NCBI GenBank assembly: GCA_015492435.1
Contig: WGFB01000040.1
Span: 1-53,826 of the forward strand
Length of the DNA stretch: 53,826 nt
Direction of reading: 5' to 3'
DNA from: Gammaproteobacteria bacterium
Lineage (GTDB): Bacteria; Pseudomonadota; Gammaproteobacteria; SZUA-140
Shown: in pieces, positions 14,843 through 24,199 of the stretch
Numbering within the stretch: position 1 is the first letter of the stretch
Layout of the letters: every line of letters begins with the position of its first letter
Translations under genes and position numbers: made by a program
The notes under the pieces: generated by a model
The model's input: the letters and a program-made list of their open reading frames with translations, nothing else
Databases searched by the model: none
Told to the model about the DNA's origin: nothing

Positions 14843-17794
14843 ATGAACACATCGACAAGCGAGCACGGCTCCGCCCACCCCGCATTCCAGTGGTTGCGCA
14901 GCGAGACTATCGCCTCCCTCAACGTCACCGTGGAGGGATACCGGCACAAGACCACCGGCGCGCTCCATTACCATATCGCGGCACAGAACCCGGAAAACGT
15001 CTTCCTGGTGGCCCTGCGCACGGCGCCCATGGATTCCACGGGCGTGGCCCACATCCTGGAACATACCGCCCTGTGCGGCAGCGAGCACTATCCGGTGCGC
15101 GATCCCTTTTTCATGATGATCCGCCGCTCCCTGAACACCTTCATGAACGCCTTCACCAGCAGCGACTGGACCGCTTATCCCTTTGCCAGCAAGAACCGCA
15201 AGGACTTCAACAACTTGATGGATGTGTACCTGGACGCGGTGTTCTTCGCGCGCCTCGATGAACTGGACTTCGCCCAGGAAGGCCACCGCGTGGAATTCGA
15301 AACCCCCGGGGATCCCGACAGCCGCCTGGTATTCAAGGGCGTGGTGTTCAACGAGATGAAGGGCGCCATGAGTTCGCCCGTCACCCAGTTGTGGCAATAC
15401 CTGAGCAGCCACCTGTTCCCCACCACCACCTATCACTACAACAGCGGGGGCGACCCTGAGCATATCCCCGATCTCACCTACGGGCAATTGAGGGCCTTCT
15501 ACAAGACCCACTATCACCCGTCCAACGCCATTTTCATGACCTATGGCGACATCCCCGCCCACGAGCATCAGGGGCGCTTCGAGGAGCGGGCGCTGCGGCG
15601 CTTCCAGCGCCTGGACGAAACCTTCGCCGTGCCCGACGAGCAGCGCTACGCGGCGCCGGTGGAGGCACGCGAGGCCTATCCCCTCGACCCGGCACAGTCC
15701 CCGCAGGACAAGACCCACCTGGTGATGGGCTGGCTGCTGGGCCGCAGCACGGATCTGGATGAACTGCTCAAGACCCACCTGCTGTCCAGCGTACTGCTGG
15801 ACCACGGCGCCTCGCCCCTGCGCCACGCCCTGGAGACCACGGACCTGGGCTCGGCGCCCTCGCCCCTGTGCGGCATCGAGGACTCCAACCGCGAAATGAC
15901 CTTCATGTGCGGCCTGGAAGGCAGCAGGCCCGAAAACGCCGACGCCCTGGAGGCCCTGGTGACCGGCGTCCTGCGGGAAGTGGCGGAAAAGGGCGTCCCC
16001 CAGGACCAGGTGGAGGCGGCCCTGCACCAGTTGGAACTAAACCAGCGGGAGATCACCGGCGACGGCTTCCCCTATGGTCTGCAGCTCATCCTGGGCGCCC
16101 TGCCGGCGGCCGTCCACCGCGGCGATCCCGTCGCCATGCTCAACCTGGATCCCATCCTGGAAAAACTTCACGAGGAGATCAAGGACCCGGACTTCATCAA
16201 GAGACTGGTCAGGGAGTGGCTGCTGGACAATCCCCATCGCGTGCGCCTCGCCATGGAGCCCGATACGGATCTCAACCAGCGCCGCGAGATGGCCGAGGCC
16301 CTGCGCCTGGAAAAGATCAAGGCTGGCCTGTCCGAGGCGGAGAAAGCGCGCATCATCGAACGGGCCGCGCAACTGGAGGCGCGCCAGCAGCAACAGGACG
16401 ACCCGGAGATCCTGCCCAAGGTGGGGCTGGAGGACATTCCCGGCCAGCTCGACCTCCCCCGCGGGGAGGCAGACCGCATTCACCACACGCCGCTGACTTT
16501 CTTCGGGCGCGGCACCAACGGCCTGGTCTATCAGCAGATCGTCGTCCAACTGCCGCGCCTGGAGGACGGCCTGCTGCCAGACCTGCCCAACCATACCCAC
16601 TGCATCACGGAACTGGGCGTGGGCGGACGCACCTACCTGGAGACCCAGGCGTGGCAGTCGGCCATCAGCGGCGGCGTCAACGCCTACACTTCGGTGCGCG
16701 GCAGGACGGACGACGTGCAGGCGGTCAATGGGTATTTCATCCTGTCCAGCAAGGCCCTGGCGCGCAACCATGACCAGCTCAGCCAGCTCCTGCGGGAAAC
16801 TCTCAATGCGCCGCGCTTCGACGAGCACGGCCGCATCCGCGAGATCATCGCCCAGGAACGGGCGCGCAAGGAACAGAGCGTGACGGGGCACGGCCACAGC
16901 CTGGCCATGCTGGCGGCCACCTCGGGCATGAGCCCCGCCGCGGCCCTCGCCCACCGCCTGCGCGGCCTGGCGGGCATACGCTATCTCAAGGAACTGGACG
17001 ACCGCCTCGACGAGAGCGGGGCCGTGGCCGAACTGGCCGCCCGCTTGGAGGCCATTCACCACCTGATCCAGGCGGCCCCCCGCCAGTTCCTGGTGATCTG
17101 CGAGGAGGAGCGGCGGACGACGGTGAGCGACGCCCTGGCCCGGGTGTGGTCCGCCGTGGAAACCCCGCCCGCCAGCGGCGAGGGCGGCGCCGCCTTCGGC
17201 CTTCCTCCCGTCCAGGCCACCACCCAACAGTTGTGGACCACCAACACCCAGGTGAATTTCTGCGCCCGGGCCTATCCCACCGTCCCCGTGGACCATCCCG
17301 ATGCCCCCGCCCTGGAGGTGCTGGGCGGCTTTCTCAGGAACGGTTTCCTGCATCGCGCCATCCGCGAACAGGGCGGGGCCTACGGCGGCGGCGCCAGCCA
17401 CGACGGCGATATCGCCGCCTTCCGCTTCTACTCCTACCGCGATCCGCGCCTGGAGGAGACCCTGGCGGACTTCGACCGCGCCATCGACTGGCTGCTGGAC
17501 AGCGCCCATGAATGGCGCCAGGTGGAAGAGGCCATCCTCGGCGTCATCGGCAACATCGACAAACCGGGTTCTCCCGCGGGCGAGGCCAAGGACGTCTTCC
17601 ACGGCAGCCTCTACGGCCGCACGCCCGAGCAACGCCAGGCCTACCGCCAGCGTGTGCTCAAGGTCACCCTGGAAGACCTGCGGCGCGTCGGCGCGCAGTA
17701 TCTCAAGCCGGAGAAGGCCAGCACCGCCGTCATCACCAATTCCATGACCCTGGAGCAGACGGGCGACCTGGGCATGGAAGTACTGGCCCTGTGA
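14843..17794 (+). CDS. M16C (insulinase/PreP-like) zinc metallopeptidase
   Basis: This 983-residue protein matches the presequence-protease branch of family M16. The inverted zinc motif HILEH is at residues 70-74, and the third ligand is expected in FNEMKGAM about 95 residues on. The four-domain layout of PreP is supported by length and by the C-terminal half with GAYGGGASHDGD, a typical M16 R/Y-loop region. There is no signal peptide, so it is probably a cytoplasmic oligopeptidase clearing peptides. The ATG at 14843 is chosen because upstream sequence belongs to the hairpin repeat. The next gene starts 1 bp after the stop, so they are cotranscribed. Confidence 0.92.
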   Translation: MNTSTSEHGSAHPAFQWLRSETIASLNVTVEGYRHKTTGALHYHIAAQNPENVFLVALRTAPMDSTGVAHILEHTALCGSEHYPVRDPFFMMIRRSLNTFMNAFTSSDWTAYPFASKNRKDFNNLMDVYLDAVFFARLDELDFAQEGHRVEFETPGDPDSRLVFKGVVFNEMKGAMSSPVTQLWQYLSSHLFPTTTYHYNSGGDPEHIPDLTYGQLRAFYKTHYHPSNAIFMTYGDIPAHEHQGRFEERALRRFQRLDETFAVPDEQRYAAPVEAREAYPLDPAQSPQDKTHLVMGWLLGRSTDLDELLKTHLLSSVLLDHGASPLRHALETTDLGSAPSPLCGIEDSNREMTFMCGLEGSRPENADALEALVTGVLREVAEKGVPQDQVEAALHQLELNQREITGDGFPYGLQLILGALPAAVHRGDPVAMLNLDPILEKLHEEIKDPDFIKRLVREWLLDNPHRVRLAMEPDTDLNQRREMAEALRLEKIKAGLSEAEKARIIERAAQLEARQQQQDDPEILPKVGLEDIPGQLDLPRGEADRIHHTPLTFFGRGTNGLVYQQIVVQLPRLEDGLLPDLPNHTHCITELGVGGRTYLETQAWQSAISGGVNAYTSVRGRTDDVQAVNGYFILSSKALARNHDQLSQLLRETLNAPRFDEHGRIREIIAQERARKEQSVTGHGHSLAMLAATSGMSPAAALAHRLRGLAGIRYLKELDDRLDESGAVAELAARLEAIHHLIQAAPRQFLVICEEERRTTVSDALARVWSAVETPPASGEGGAAFGLPPVQATTQQLWTTNTQVNFCARAYPTVPVDHPDAPALEVLGGFLRNGFLHRAIREQGGAYGGGASHDGDIAAFRFYSYRDPRLEETLADFDRAIDWLLDSAHEWRQVEEAILGVIGNIDKPGSPAGEAKDVFHGSLYGRTPEQRQAYRQRVLKVTLEDLRRVGAQYLKPEKASTAVITNSMTLEQTGDLGMEVLAL

Positions 17795-17795
17795 C

Positions 17796-18629
17796 ATGCG
17801 CCACCTGATCCTGCTGAGCCTGCTCTTCGCCGCGGCGGCATCAGGGGCCACGCGCATCACAAGCGTCGATGCCTCGGGCGAATCACGCGCGGTGCTGATC
17901 GGCAAGGATTTCGCCCGCATCGACCGCGCCATCCCCGGTGGCTACATGCTGGTGGACCTGAATGAGAAAAAGGCCTATGCCGTCGATACGGAAAAGGGGT
18001 TCATCATGGATCTGGACACCCCCTTCGTCGAGCGCTCGGCTCATGGGCGCACGGATCTTTCCAGTGAAACGCCGGACATCCGCCTGACGAAACAGGAGGA
18101 AGGCCCCGTCATCAACCAGTACGCCACCCAGCATTACCGGGTTTACGTCGAGGACCGGTTCTGTTTCGACGAATACCTCGCCCCCGCCCCCCTGGACACA
18201 CCCGGCGTGCGGCGCTTCCTGGAAGTCATGGCGGGGTTGTCCACCTCCAGTGATGAAGTGGAACTCACCATGCTGTTCGAGGGCGTGGACCCCTGTGAAA
18301 TCGCCGCGGACAGCGTCGACGACCAATATGCCAGTCGCGGCATCCCCATGCGCACCGTGCGCGACGGCAGGAAAGTGCACGAAATCACGCGCATCGAGAG
18401 CGGCGTCGAGCTGCCCGCCGATTTCTTCGTCCTGCCTGCCGGCTATCCCGTGCTGAGCCGTCAGGAGGTACAGGAACGCCTCTCCCGCAAGGGCTTCAGC
18501 GATGCGGAAATGGCAGAGATCCTGAAGCGCAACGAGGCCATCCAGGAACAGATGGAAAGCCTGTCGCCTCGTGCCCCGGGGCCGCTGGGGGAAAAAGGCC
18601 CGGTGAAGACCATCGACCTGTTCCAATAG
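17796..18629 (+). CDS. Exported protein of unknown function
   Basis: This 277-residue protein has a clear N-terminal signal peptide (MRHLILLSLLFAAAASGA). The mature region contains GYMLVDLNEKKAYAVDTEKG, similar in style to proteins that report a stored metal or redox state (DUF4412-like), but I cannot name a family with confidence. Two cysteines lie in the mature part (RFCFDEYL and DPCEIA) and could form a disulphide. The C-terminal third is a charged helical stretch (LSRQEVQERLSRKGFSDAEM). It starts directly after the M16 peptidase and is followed 4 bp later by a methyltransferase. Confidence 0.65.
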   Translation: MRHLILLSLLFAAAASGATRITSVDASGESRAVLIGKDFARIDRAIPGGYMLVDLNEKKAYAVDTEKGFIMDLDTPFVERSAHGRTDLSSETPDIRLTKQEEGPVINQYATQHYRVYVEDRFCFDEYLAPAPLDTPGVRRFLEVMAGLSTSSDEVELTMLFEGVDPCEIAADSVDDQYASRGIPMRTVRDGRKVHEITRIESGVELPADFFVLPAGYPVLSRQEVQERLSRKGFSDAEMAEILKRNEAIQEQMESLSPRAPGPLGEKGPVKTIDLFQ

Positions 18630-18633
18630 CCGC

Positions 18634-19299
18634 GTGAAGGCGCCACACCTGGACCCGGACCAGCTCCGTGACATTGAAACCCGCACCCTGCGTCACTATG
18701 ACGGACGCAGCCGGCAATTCTGGGAAGGCACGCGCGATCACGACGTGAGCCAGAACCGGGCGGCGCTGCTGCGCCACATCCACAACAAGCCGCCGCTGCG
18801 CATCCTGGATCTCGGTTGCGGCGGCGGGCGCGACCTTATCGCCTTCCGCGAACTGGGCCACGAGGCCATCGGCCTCGACGGCTCGGCGGCGCTGTGTGAA
18901 CTGGCGCGCAGGCATTCCGGTTGCGAGGTGTGGCAGCAGCACTTTCTGCACCTCGACCTGCCCACGGCCCACTTCGACGGCATATTCGCCAACGCCTCCC
19001 TGTTCCATGTACCCACCCAGGAACTGCCACGGGTCCTCCGCCATTGCCGGAACGCCTTGAGGGACAAAGGGATCCTGTTCTCATCCAACCCCCGCGGCGA
19101 CAATGTGGAAGGCTGGAACGGCACGCGCTATGGCGCCTATCACGACCTGGAGAACTGGAGCCGGCTGGTGGGCGATGCCGGTTTCGAACTTCTGGAGTAT
19201 TACTATCGCCCGGAGGGCAGGCCCCGCCATGAACAGCCCTGGCTGGCGACGGTGTGGGTCAAGGTCGAAGGTACAAGGTACAAGGTACAAGAGAAGTAG
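18634..19299 (+). CDS. Class I SAM-dependent methyltransferase
   Basis: This 221-residue cytoplasmic methyltransferase has motif I ILDLGCGGGRDLIAF, acidic motif II AIGLDGS and LHLDLPTAHFDGIFANASLF. The family is Methyltransf_11/25-like, with no identifiable substrate. The start is GTG 18634, 4 bp after the upstream stop. The last residues (about VEGTRYKVQEK) are encoded by the TACAAGG heptamer array that begins at 19270. The repeat has therefore evidently replaced or extended the natural C-terminus. Confidence 0.82.
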   Translation: MKAPHLDPDQLRDIETRTLRHYDGRSRQFWEGTRDHDVSQNRAALLRHIHNKPPLRILDLGCGGGRDLIAFRELGHEAIGLDGSAALCELARRHSGCEVWQQHFLHLDLPTAHFDGIFANASLFHVPTQELPRVLRHCRNALRDKGILFSSNPRGDNVEGWNGTRYGAYHDLENWSRLVGDAGFELLEYYYRPEGRPRHEQPWLATVWVKVEGTRYKVQEK

Positions 19300-19332
19300 C
19301 CCTTTGTACCTTGTATCTTTCACGATCGAGGC
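19270..19332 (+). repeat. TACAAGG heptamer hairpin, copy C
   Basis: Three tandem GGTACAA units (19270-19290) are followed by GAGAAGTAGCC and an inverted arm, CTTTGTACCTTGTATCTTT (19302-19320). The core GAAG(C/T)AGCC is shared with copies A and B. The first half is translated as the end of the methyltransferase gene. Confidence 0.7.
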
Positions 19333-19376
19333 CGAGAAGGTGTAAAAAGAGGCTTTGAGCCCGCGTAATAACCCCT

Positions 19377-22300
19377 TCAATGCAACACAGACTTCTCCCT
19401 CAGCACCCGCGTCATTCCCGCCGGCAACAGGGGCTGGCTGAACAGGAAGCCCTGAATGATGTCGCAGTCGTGGGCGCGCAGGAAAGACATCTGCTCGTGA
19501 TTCTCCACGCCCTCGGCGATCACCTTGAGTTTCATGTTATGGCCCATGCCGATGATGGCCGAAACGATGGCCGCGTCGTCGGGATTGGTGGTGACATCGC
19601 TGATGAAAGAGCGGTCTATCTTCAAGGTGTCCACGGGGAAACGCTTCAGATAGTAGAGGGAAGAATAACCGGTTCCGAAATCGTCGATGGAAAATTTCAC
19701 GCCCATGGCGTCGAGGGAGTCGAGGGCCGCGTTGGCGGCGCGGGTATTGCGCATGATCACGCTCTCCGTCAGTTCCAGCTCCAGCAGGGCGGGCTCGATG
19801 CCCGTGCGCTGGATGATGCCCTCGATCCTGGTGATGAAATCAGGGTCGTTGAACTGGCGGTTGGAGAGATTGACGGTAATGCGCAACCTTGTAAAACCCG
19901 CCCGGTGCCAGGCATGGGCCTGGGCAAAGGACTGTTCCAGTACCCAGGCCCCCACGGTTTCGATAAGTCCGGTTTCTTCCAGAAGGGGGACGAAGTCTCC
20001 GGGAAACAACAGGCCCAGCTCGGGATGCTGCCATCGCAGCAGAGCCTCGGCGCCCACCACCTGGTTGGTATGAATATCCAGTTGGGGCTGGTAGTGGAGG
20101 ACGAACTCGTTACGCTCCAGGGCATGGCGCAGTCCTTCCTCCATGGCGCGCCGCGCCAGTATCCTGGCGCTCATGTCCGCGGAACTGAACTGGTATTTGT
20201 TCCGGCCCAGCTTGCGGGCGCGCAGCATGGCGCCGCGGGCATTCCGCACCAGGGCCTCACCATCCTCCCCGTCCTCCGGGTAGATGCTGATGCCGATACT
20301 GGCATTGAGGGCAAGGCGCCGCTGATCCAGCTCCACGGGAGGCGTGATGGTGATCACCACTTTTCTGGCGATGATGGAGACATGGCTCAATTTGCTGATG
20401 TCGTCCAGCAGCACGGCATATTCGCCGTTGTCAAAGCAGGCCACCACATCCTCGTCGCGCACGGCCTCCCTGAGGCGCCGCAGGAATGCCTGTATCACGC
20501 AGTCTTCCAGGTCACGGCCGTTTCCGTCTCCCGAATCCCGGGGCATCTCCAGACCGATGAGCATGACGGCCACGAAGCGCTGGTGCAGGCGCGCCCGTTC
20601 CAGGGACTTGTCCAGCATCTCCATGAAAGACTGCTCGCCGGGCAGACCGCCGCACGGCTCACAGCCGCTGAGGGCCAGCTTCCCATTGTCAGGCTGGTGA
20701 TGAATCCGCGCGGTCACGTCATGGCCGGTTGCCACAATGTGAGTGATCCTGCCCTGCTCGTCCCGCAATGGCGAAATGGTGCGCTCTTCGTAAAAGAGTG
20801 ACCCGTTGTGATGAAAGTTCACGAATGTGCCGCGATAACTCTTGCCCTCCAGCAGGGCGCGCATGATTTTTCTATGCCGTTCCGGACGCCCCTGGGAGGA
20901 TTCCGTGAGATCGATTTCCCTGCCCAGCAACTCGTCGCGCCGGTAGCCGCTCATGCGCTCGTAGGCGGGATTGACATACTCGATGATGAATTCGGGCGTG
21001 GTGACGACCGCGGCCTCGCGCGATGATTCCAGCGAGCGGGTCAGCTCCAGGAAACGGGCCTCGATCTTCTTGCGCGCCGTAATATCCCGTACGGAACCCT
21101 CGATTCCCGGCCCCCCGGCCCCGCCCTGCTCACAGAAACGGGCATTGAGGGACACCCACACGGAACTGCCGTCGCGCTTCTTCAATTGCAGCTCATAGTC
21201 GGTGATGGCCGCCCCCTTTTTTCCCAGCAGGCTGATGAGCTGGCGGCGGTCCCGGGCGTGCAGGCACAGGCGGTAGACGGGCATGCCCCCCATCTCCCCG
21301 GGCTCGTATCCCAACAGTTTGCCGACGGACTCCGAGATGCGCACGATGCGCCCATGGTCGTCAGTGCGAAAATAGGTGTCCTGCATGCCTTTCAGCACGG
21401 TCCTGAGTTCCTCCTCCGAAGCCTTCACCGCCTCGGCCGAGGTCTTCTGCGCGGTGATATCCGTGCAGGCGCCGATGAAGGATTCCGAGGCAGGATTCTC
21501 CTGGCTGGCGGGCACCGCCTGCACCAGCACCCACCGTTGTCCGCCATCAGGACGGACGAACCGCAATTCACCATCGAAGGCCCTTCCCTTCTCAACGGCC
21601 TGTTGCCACGACTTGCGCACCGCATCCCTGTCGGACGCGGTGATGGCGTCGAACCACGGCCGGCCCAGGGCATGGCCCTCATCCCAGCCGGTAATCTCAC
21701 ACCAGCGTTCATTGACCAGGGTCAGCCTCCCCCCGGCATCGGCGTGGAACAGACCGACGGGAATCTTTTTCTCGAGCAGTCCGGGCCGGCCCCGCGTCCG
21801 CGCGTCTCCGTTCTGACGCGCGCCGCCGCGGTACTGGCTGTTGAGGCTCTGTCCCAGCTTGCGGGTTTCCTCGCGCAGGGCGTGCAGGCGGCTGGCGATG
21901 GCCTGGGAAAGCCCCCGGGAGTCGTCGAAACGGCGGTTGACATAGGCCGCGCTGATAAGGATCAACAACACTCCCAGCAGCCACAACATGCCCCGCACCC
22001 GTCCGTCGGGCGCGGGAGGCCTGTCCGCCCAGCCATCCGACAACTCCCACCAGGCATCCGCCACTTTCATTTCATAGCGCCTGACGTCGCCGGTCGTGAA
22101 GGTGACACTGTAGAACAAGCGCCCGTCGGCGTCCTTGATCTGAAAGCCGATGCCTTCCTGGCCAATCTCCAGGATACTCCTGATGAGCACCGTGAGATCC
22201 AGTACGCCAATCATGAACCCGCGAAACTCCCCGCCGTGGAACAAGGGGACCGCCACGGTCATAAAACGCTGATCCGCCCTGGTAGTGACGGGGTTGGCCA

Positions 22301-22721
22301 CCACCGTGCGGGCGAGGCGGCGCCCCTTCTCGAACAACGCCCCCTCGGCAATCTGCTCTCCCACCACGCGGGCCAGGGTCCCGTCCCCCCCGGCGGGCAG
22401 GAAATAGCGGACTTCCCCCGCGGGGTTGACCCGCGCCACCGCCTGGATGGCCGGATCCCCGTCGCGCAGGCTTCTTACCACCTTGCCAAAGTCGTCCTCC
22501 TGCGCCCACTGCCCGCCGATGAGGCTCAACTCGGCCATATCCTCTATGACGCCGATGCGCTGGCGAATGGCCTGCTCGAATCGAGTGGCGGCGAAATTCA
22601 GGCGGGACTCCAACAGCTCATTGTTTTGCGCATGCGTCTGGGCGCGCAGAAACTGGTCGGCCGCGATCAGCGCCATGAGCCCGGCGATGATGATGAAACT
22701 TGTGACCAGCCAGCGTTGCAT
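19377..22721 (-). CDS. Membrane PAS-GGDEF(degenerate)-EAL cyclic-di-GMP phosphodiesterase
   Basis: This 1114-residue inner-membrane sensor has a transmembrane helix (about 5-24), a periplasmic Cache-like region (about 30-240), a second helix (243-260) and three PAS domains (about 318-425, 432-550 and 565-672). A GGDEF-type domain (about 695-850) and an EAL domain (about 865-1110) follow. The cyclase signature is FDNGEY instead of GGDEF, so diguanylate cyclase activity is unlikely. The phosphodiesterase side is intact: EALLRW at 892, ELELTESV, DDFGTGYSSL, LKIDRSF and EGVEN. It probably hydrolyses cyclic di-GMP in response to a periplasmic or PAS-sensed signal. The ATG at 22721 has AGGAGA at a good distance. 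Confidence 0.9.
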   Translation of the reverse strand: MQRWLVTSFIIIAGLMALIAADQFLRAQTHAQNNELLESRLNFAATRFEQAIRQRIGVIEDMAELSLIGGQWAQEDDFGKVVRSLRDGDPAIQAVARVNPAGEVRYFLPAGGDGTLARVVGEQIAEGALFEKGRRLARTVVANPVTTRADQRFMTVAVPLFHGGEFRGFMIGVLDLTVLIRSILEIGQEGIGFQIKDADGRLFYSVTFTTGDVRRYEMKVADAWWELSDGWADRPPAPDGRVRGMLWLLGVLLILISAAYVNRRFDDSRGLSQAIASRLHALREETRKLGQSLNSQYRGGARQNGDARTRGRPGLLEKKIPVGLFHADAGGRLTLVNERWCEITGWDEGHALGRPWFDAITASDRDAVRKSWQQAVEKGRAFDGELRFVRPDGGQRWVLVQAVPASQENPASESFIGACTDITAQKTSAEAVKASEEELRTVLKGMQDTYFRTDDHGRIVRISESVGKLLGYEPGEMGGMPVYRLCLHARDRRQLISLLGKKGAAITDYELQLKKRDGSSVWVSLNARFCEQGGAGGPGIEGSVRDITARKKIEARFLELTRSLESSREAAVVTTPEFIIEYVNPAYERMSGYRRDELLGREIDLTESSQGRPERHRKIMRALLEGKSYRGTFVNFHHNGSLFYEERTISPLRDEQGRITHIVATGHDVTARIHHQPDNGKLALSGCEPCGGLPGEQSFMEMLDKSLERARLHQRFVAVMLIGLEMPRDSGDGNGRDLEDCVIQAFLRRLREAVRDEDVVACFDNGEYAVLLDDISKLSHVSIIARKVVITITPPVELDQRRLALNASIGISIYPEDGEDGEALVRNARGAMLRARKLGRNKYQFSSADMSARILARRAMEEGLRHALERNEFVLHYQPQLDIHTNQVVGAEALLRWQHPELGLLFPGDFVPLLEETGLIETVGAWVLEQSFAQAHAWHRAGFTRLRITVNLSNRQFNDPDFITRIEGIIQRTGIEPALLELELTESVIMRNTRAANAALDSLDAMGVKFSIDDFGTGYSSLYYLKRFPVDTLKIDRSFISDVTTNPDDAAIVSAIIGMGHNMKLKVIAEGVENHEQMSFLRAHDCDIIQGFLFSQPLLPAGMTRVLREKSVLH

Positions 22722-23068
22722 GCATGTTCTCCTGTACCCCTGCCCGGGGATTGCCAATGACGATGGAATCGAGGCGTTGTGGACGAGGAACGGGACGGCA
22801 CATCCGGCGTGACACAAAATTCCCTTTATTATCAAATGGGTGAGACCACAAACCTGGTCACCTGCTGGCGCAGGCCATGACGGCGCGGAAACAGTGTCAG
22901 GCCATGCCGTTCCCTCCCCTCTATTTTAATGGTTTGCACGCCACGGCGCCATCGTATTTTCCGCCCCGGAAGGGATAAGCGGCTGATTTGCTGATATTTG
23001 CCTTTGCGCCCACACTCAGTGCCGTTACACTGGGCGTGCCCGGCAAATGGATCAGGATCAGGACTTCC

Positions 23069-24199
23069 ATGCAGAATTTGTACATCGACACGCCCGACGC
23101 CCTGCGCGATCTGTGCGCCCGCCTGCGCGGGGCGCCCTGGCTGGCGGTCGATACCGAGTTTCACCGCGAACGCACGTATCATCCCCAGTTGTGCCTGTTG
23201 CAGGTGGCCACGGAAGAACTGGTGGCCTGCATCGACCCTCAGGCCCTTCCTGACATCACGCCCGCACTCGACCTCCTGTACCAGGAGCACAGCATCAAGG
23301 TTCTGCACGCCTGCCGCCAGGATCTGGAAATCTTCTACCAGTTGCGCCGCCGCCCCCTGCAGCCTGTCTTTGACACCCAGATGGCGGCGCCCCTGCTGGG
23401 CTACCCGGACCAGATCAGCTACGCCGCCCTGGTGGAGGAACTGCTGGGCGCAAAGCTCAATAAGGATCATACGCGCACCGACTGGCGCCAGCGCCCCCTC
23501 ACGCCCCAGCAGCTGGAATATGCCGCCAACGATGTCATCTATCTGGGCCGCATCTACCTGAAGCTGCGCCATGCCCTGGAAGAGACAGGAAAACTGGCCT
23601 GGCTGGAAGAAGACTTTGCCTCCCTCTATGTGCCCAGCGAATACGAAACCAGGCCCGGGGATGCCTGGCTGCGCCTCAGACAGGCCTGGCAGTTCGAAGG
23701 GGCTCAACTCGCGGCTTTGCAGGCCCTGGCCACCTGGCGCGAGACCCGTGCGCGGAAACAGGACCAGCCACGCACCTGGATTCTGCGCGACGAAGCGCTC
23801 TATGACCTGGCGCGCGCCCTGCCCCGCTCGCGCGCGGACCTCGGCGCCATTCCCACCCTGCCGGGCAAGACCGCATCCCGCCATGGAGACGCCCTGCTGG
23901 ACACGATCGACCAGGCGCGCCACCGGGCGCCAGACCCGGTACCCATGGCGCTGCACCCTGTCAAGCGCCTGGACAAGGATGAAAAGGCTCAGGTCACGCG
24001 CCTGCTGGATCTGGCCCAGGCGCGCTGCGCGGAGCTGGCGCTGGATCCCCGCACCCTCACCAGCCGCAAGGAACTGGCACGCCTGCTGCGCGGAGAACGC
24101 AACCTGAGGCTGCTGCGGGGCTGGCGCCGCCAGGTGGCGGGAGAGGAACTGCTGGCTATCGTGGAGGCCCCCGCAGGAGCATCTTCTCCGCCGCCATGA
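23069..24199 (+). CDS. rnd: Ribonuclease D
   Basis: RNase D is a 3'-5' exoribonuclease that trims tRNA precursors and other stable RNAs. The product has 376 residues, matching E. coli (375). The DEDDy residues are visible as AVDTEFHRE (Asp and Glu), HACRQDLEIF and the Tyr-Asp pair in QLEYAANDVIYL. An HRDC domain follows (about 210-290). The ATG at 23069 gives the standard N-terminus. Its 3' end overlaps the convergent Kef gene by 44 bp. Confidence 0.94.
   Translation: MQNLYIDTPDALRDLCARLRGAPWLAVDTEFHRERTYHPQLCLLQVATEELVACIDPQALPDITPALDLLYQEHSIKVLHACRQDLEIFYQLRRRPLQPVFDTQMAAPLLGYPDQISYAALVEELLGAKLNKDHTRTDWRQRPLTPQQLEYAANDVIYLGRIYLKLRHALEETGKLAWLEEDFASLYVPSEYETRPGDAWLRLRQAWQFEGAQLAALQALATWRETRARKQDQPRTWILRDEALYDLARALPRSRADLGAIPTLPGKTASRHGDALLDTIDQARHRAPDPVPMALHPVKRLDKDEKAQVTRLLDLAQARCAELALDPRTLTSRKELARLLRGERNLRLLRGWRRQVAGEELLAIVEAPAGASSPPP

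Noticed and set aside
16037..17932. A 631-codon open frame antisense to the M16 peptidase
   Set aside because: High GC content leaves long open antisense frames. The sense frame has the zinc motif and full-length homology features; the antisense product is low-complexity Gly/Gln/Ala/His-rich.
19270..19332. TACAAGG repeats as a CRISPR array
   Set aside because: The units are 7 bp, contiguous and arranged as an inverted pair, with no spacers and no cas genes.
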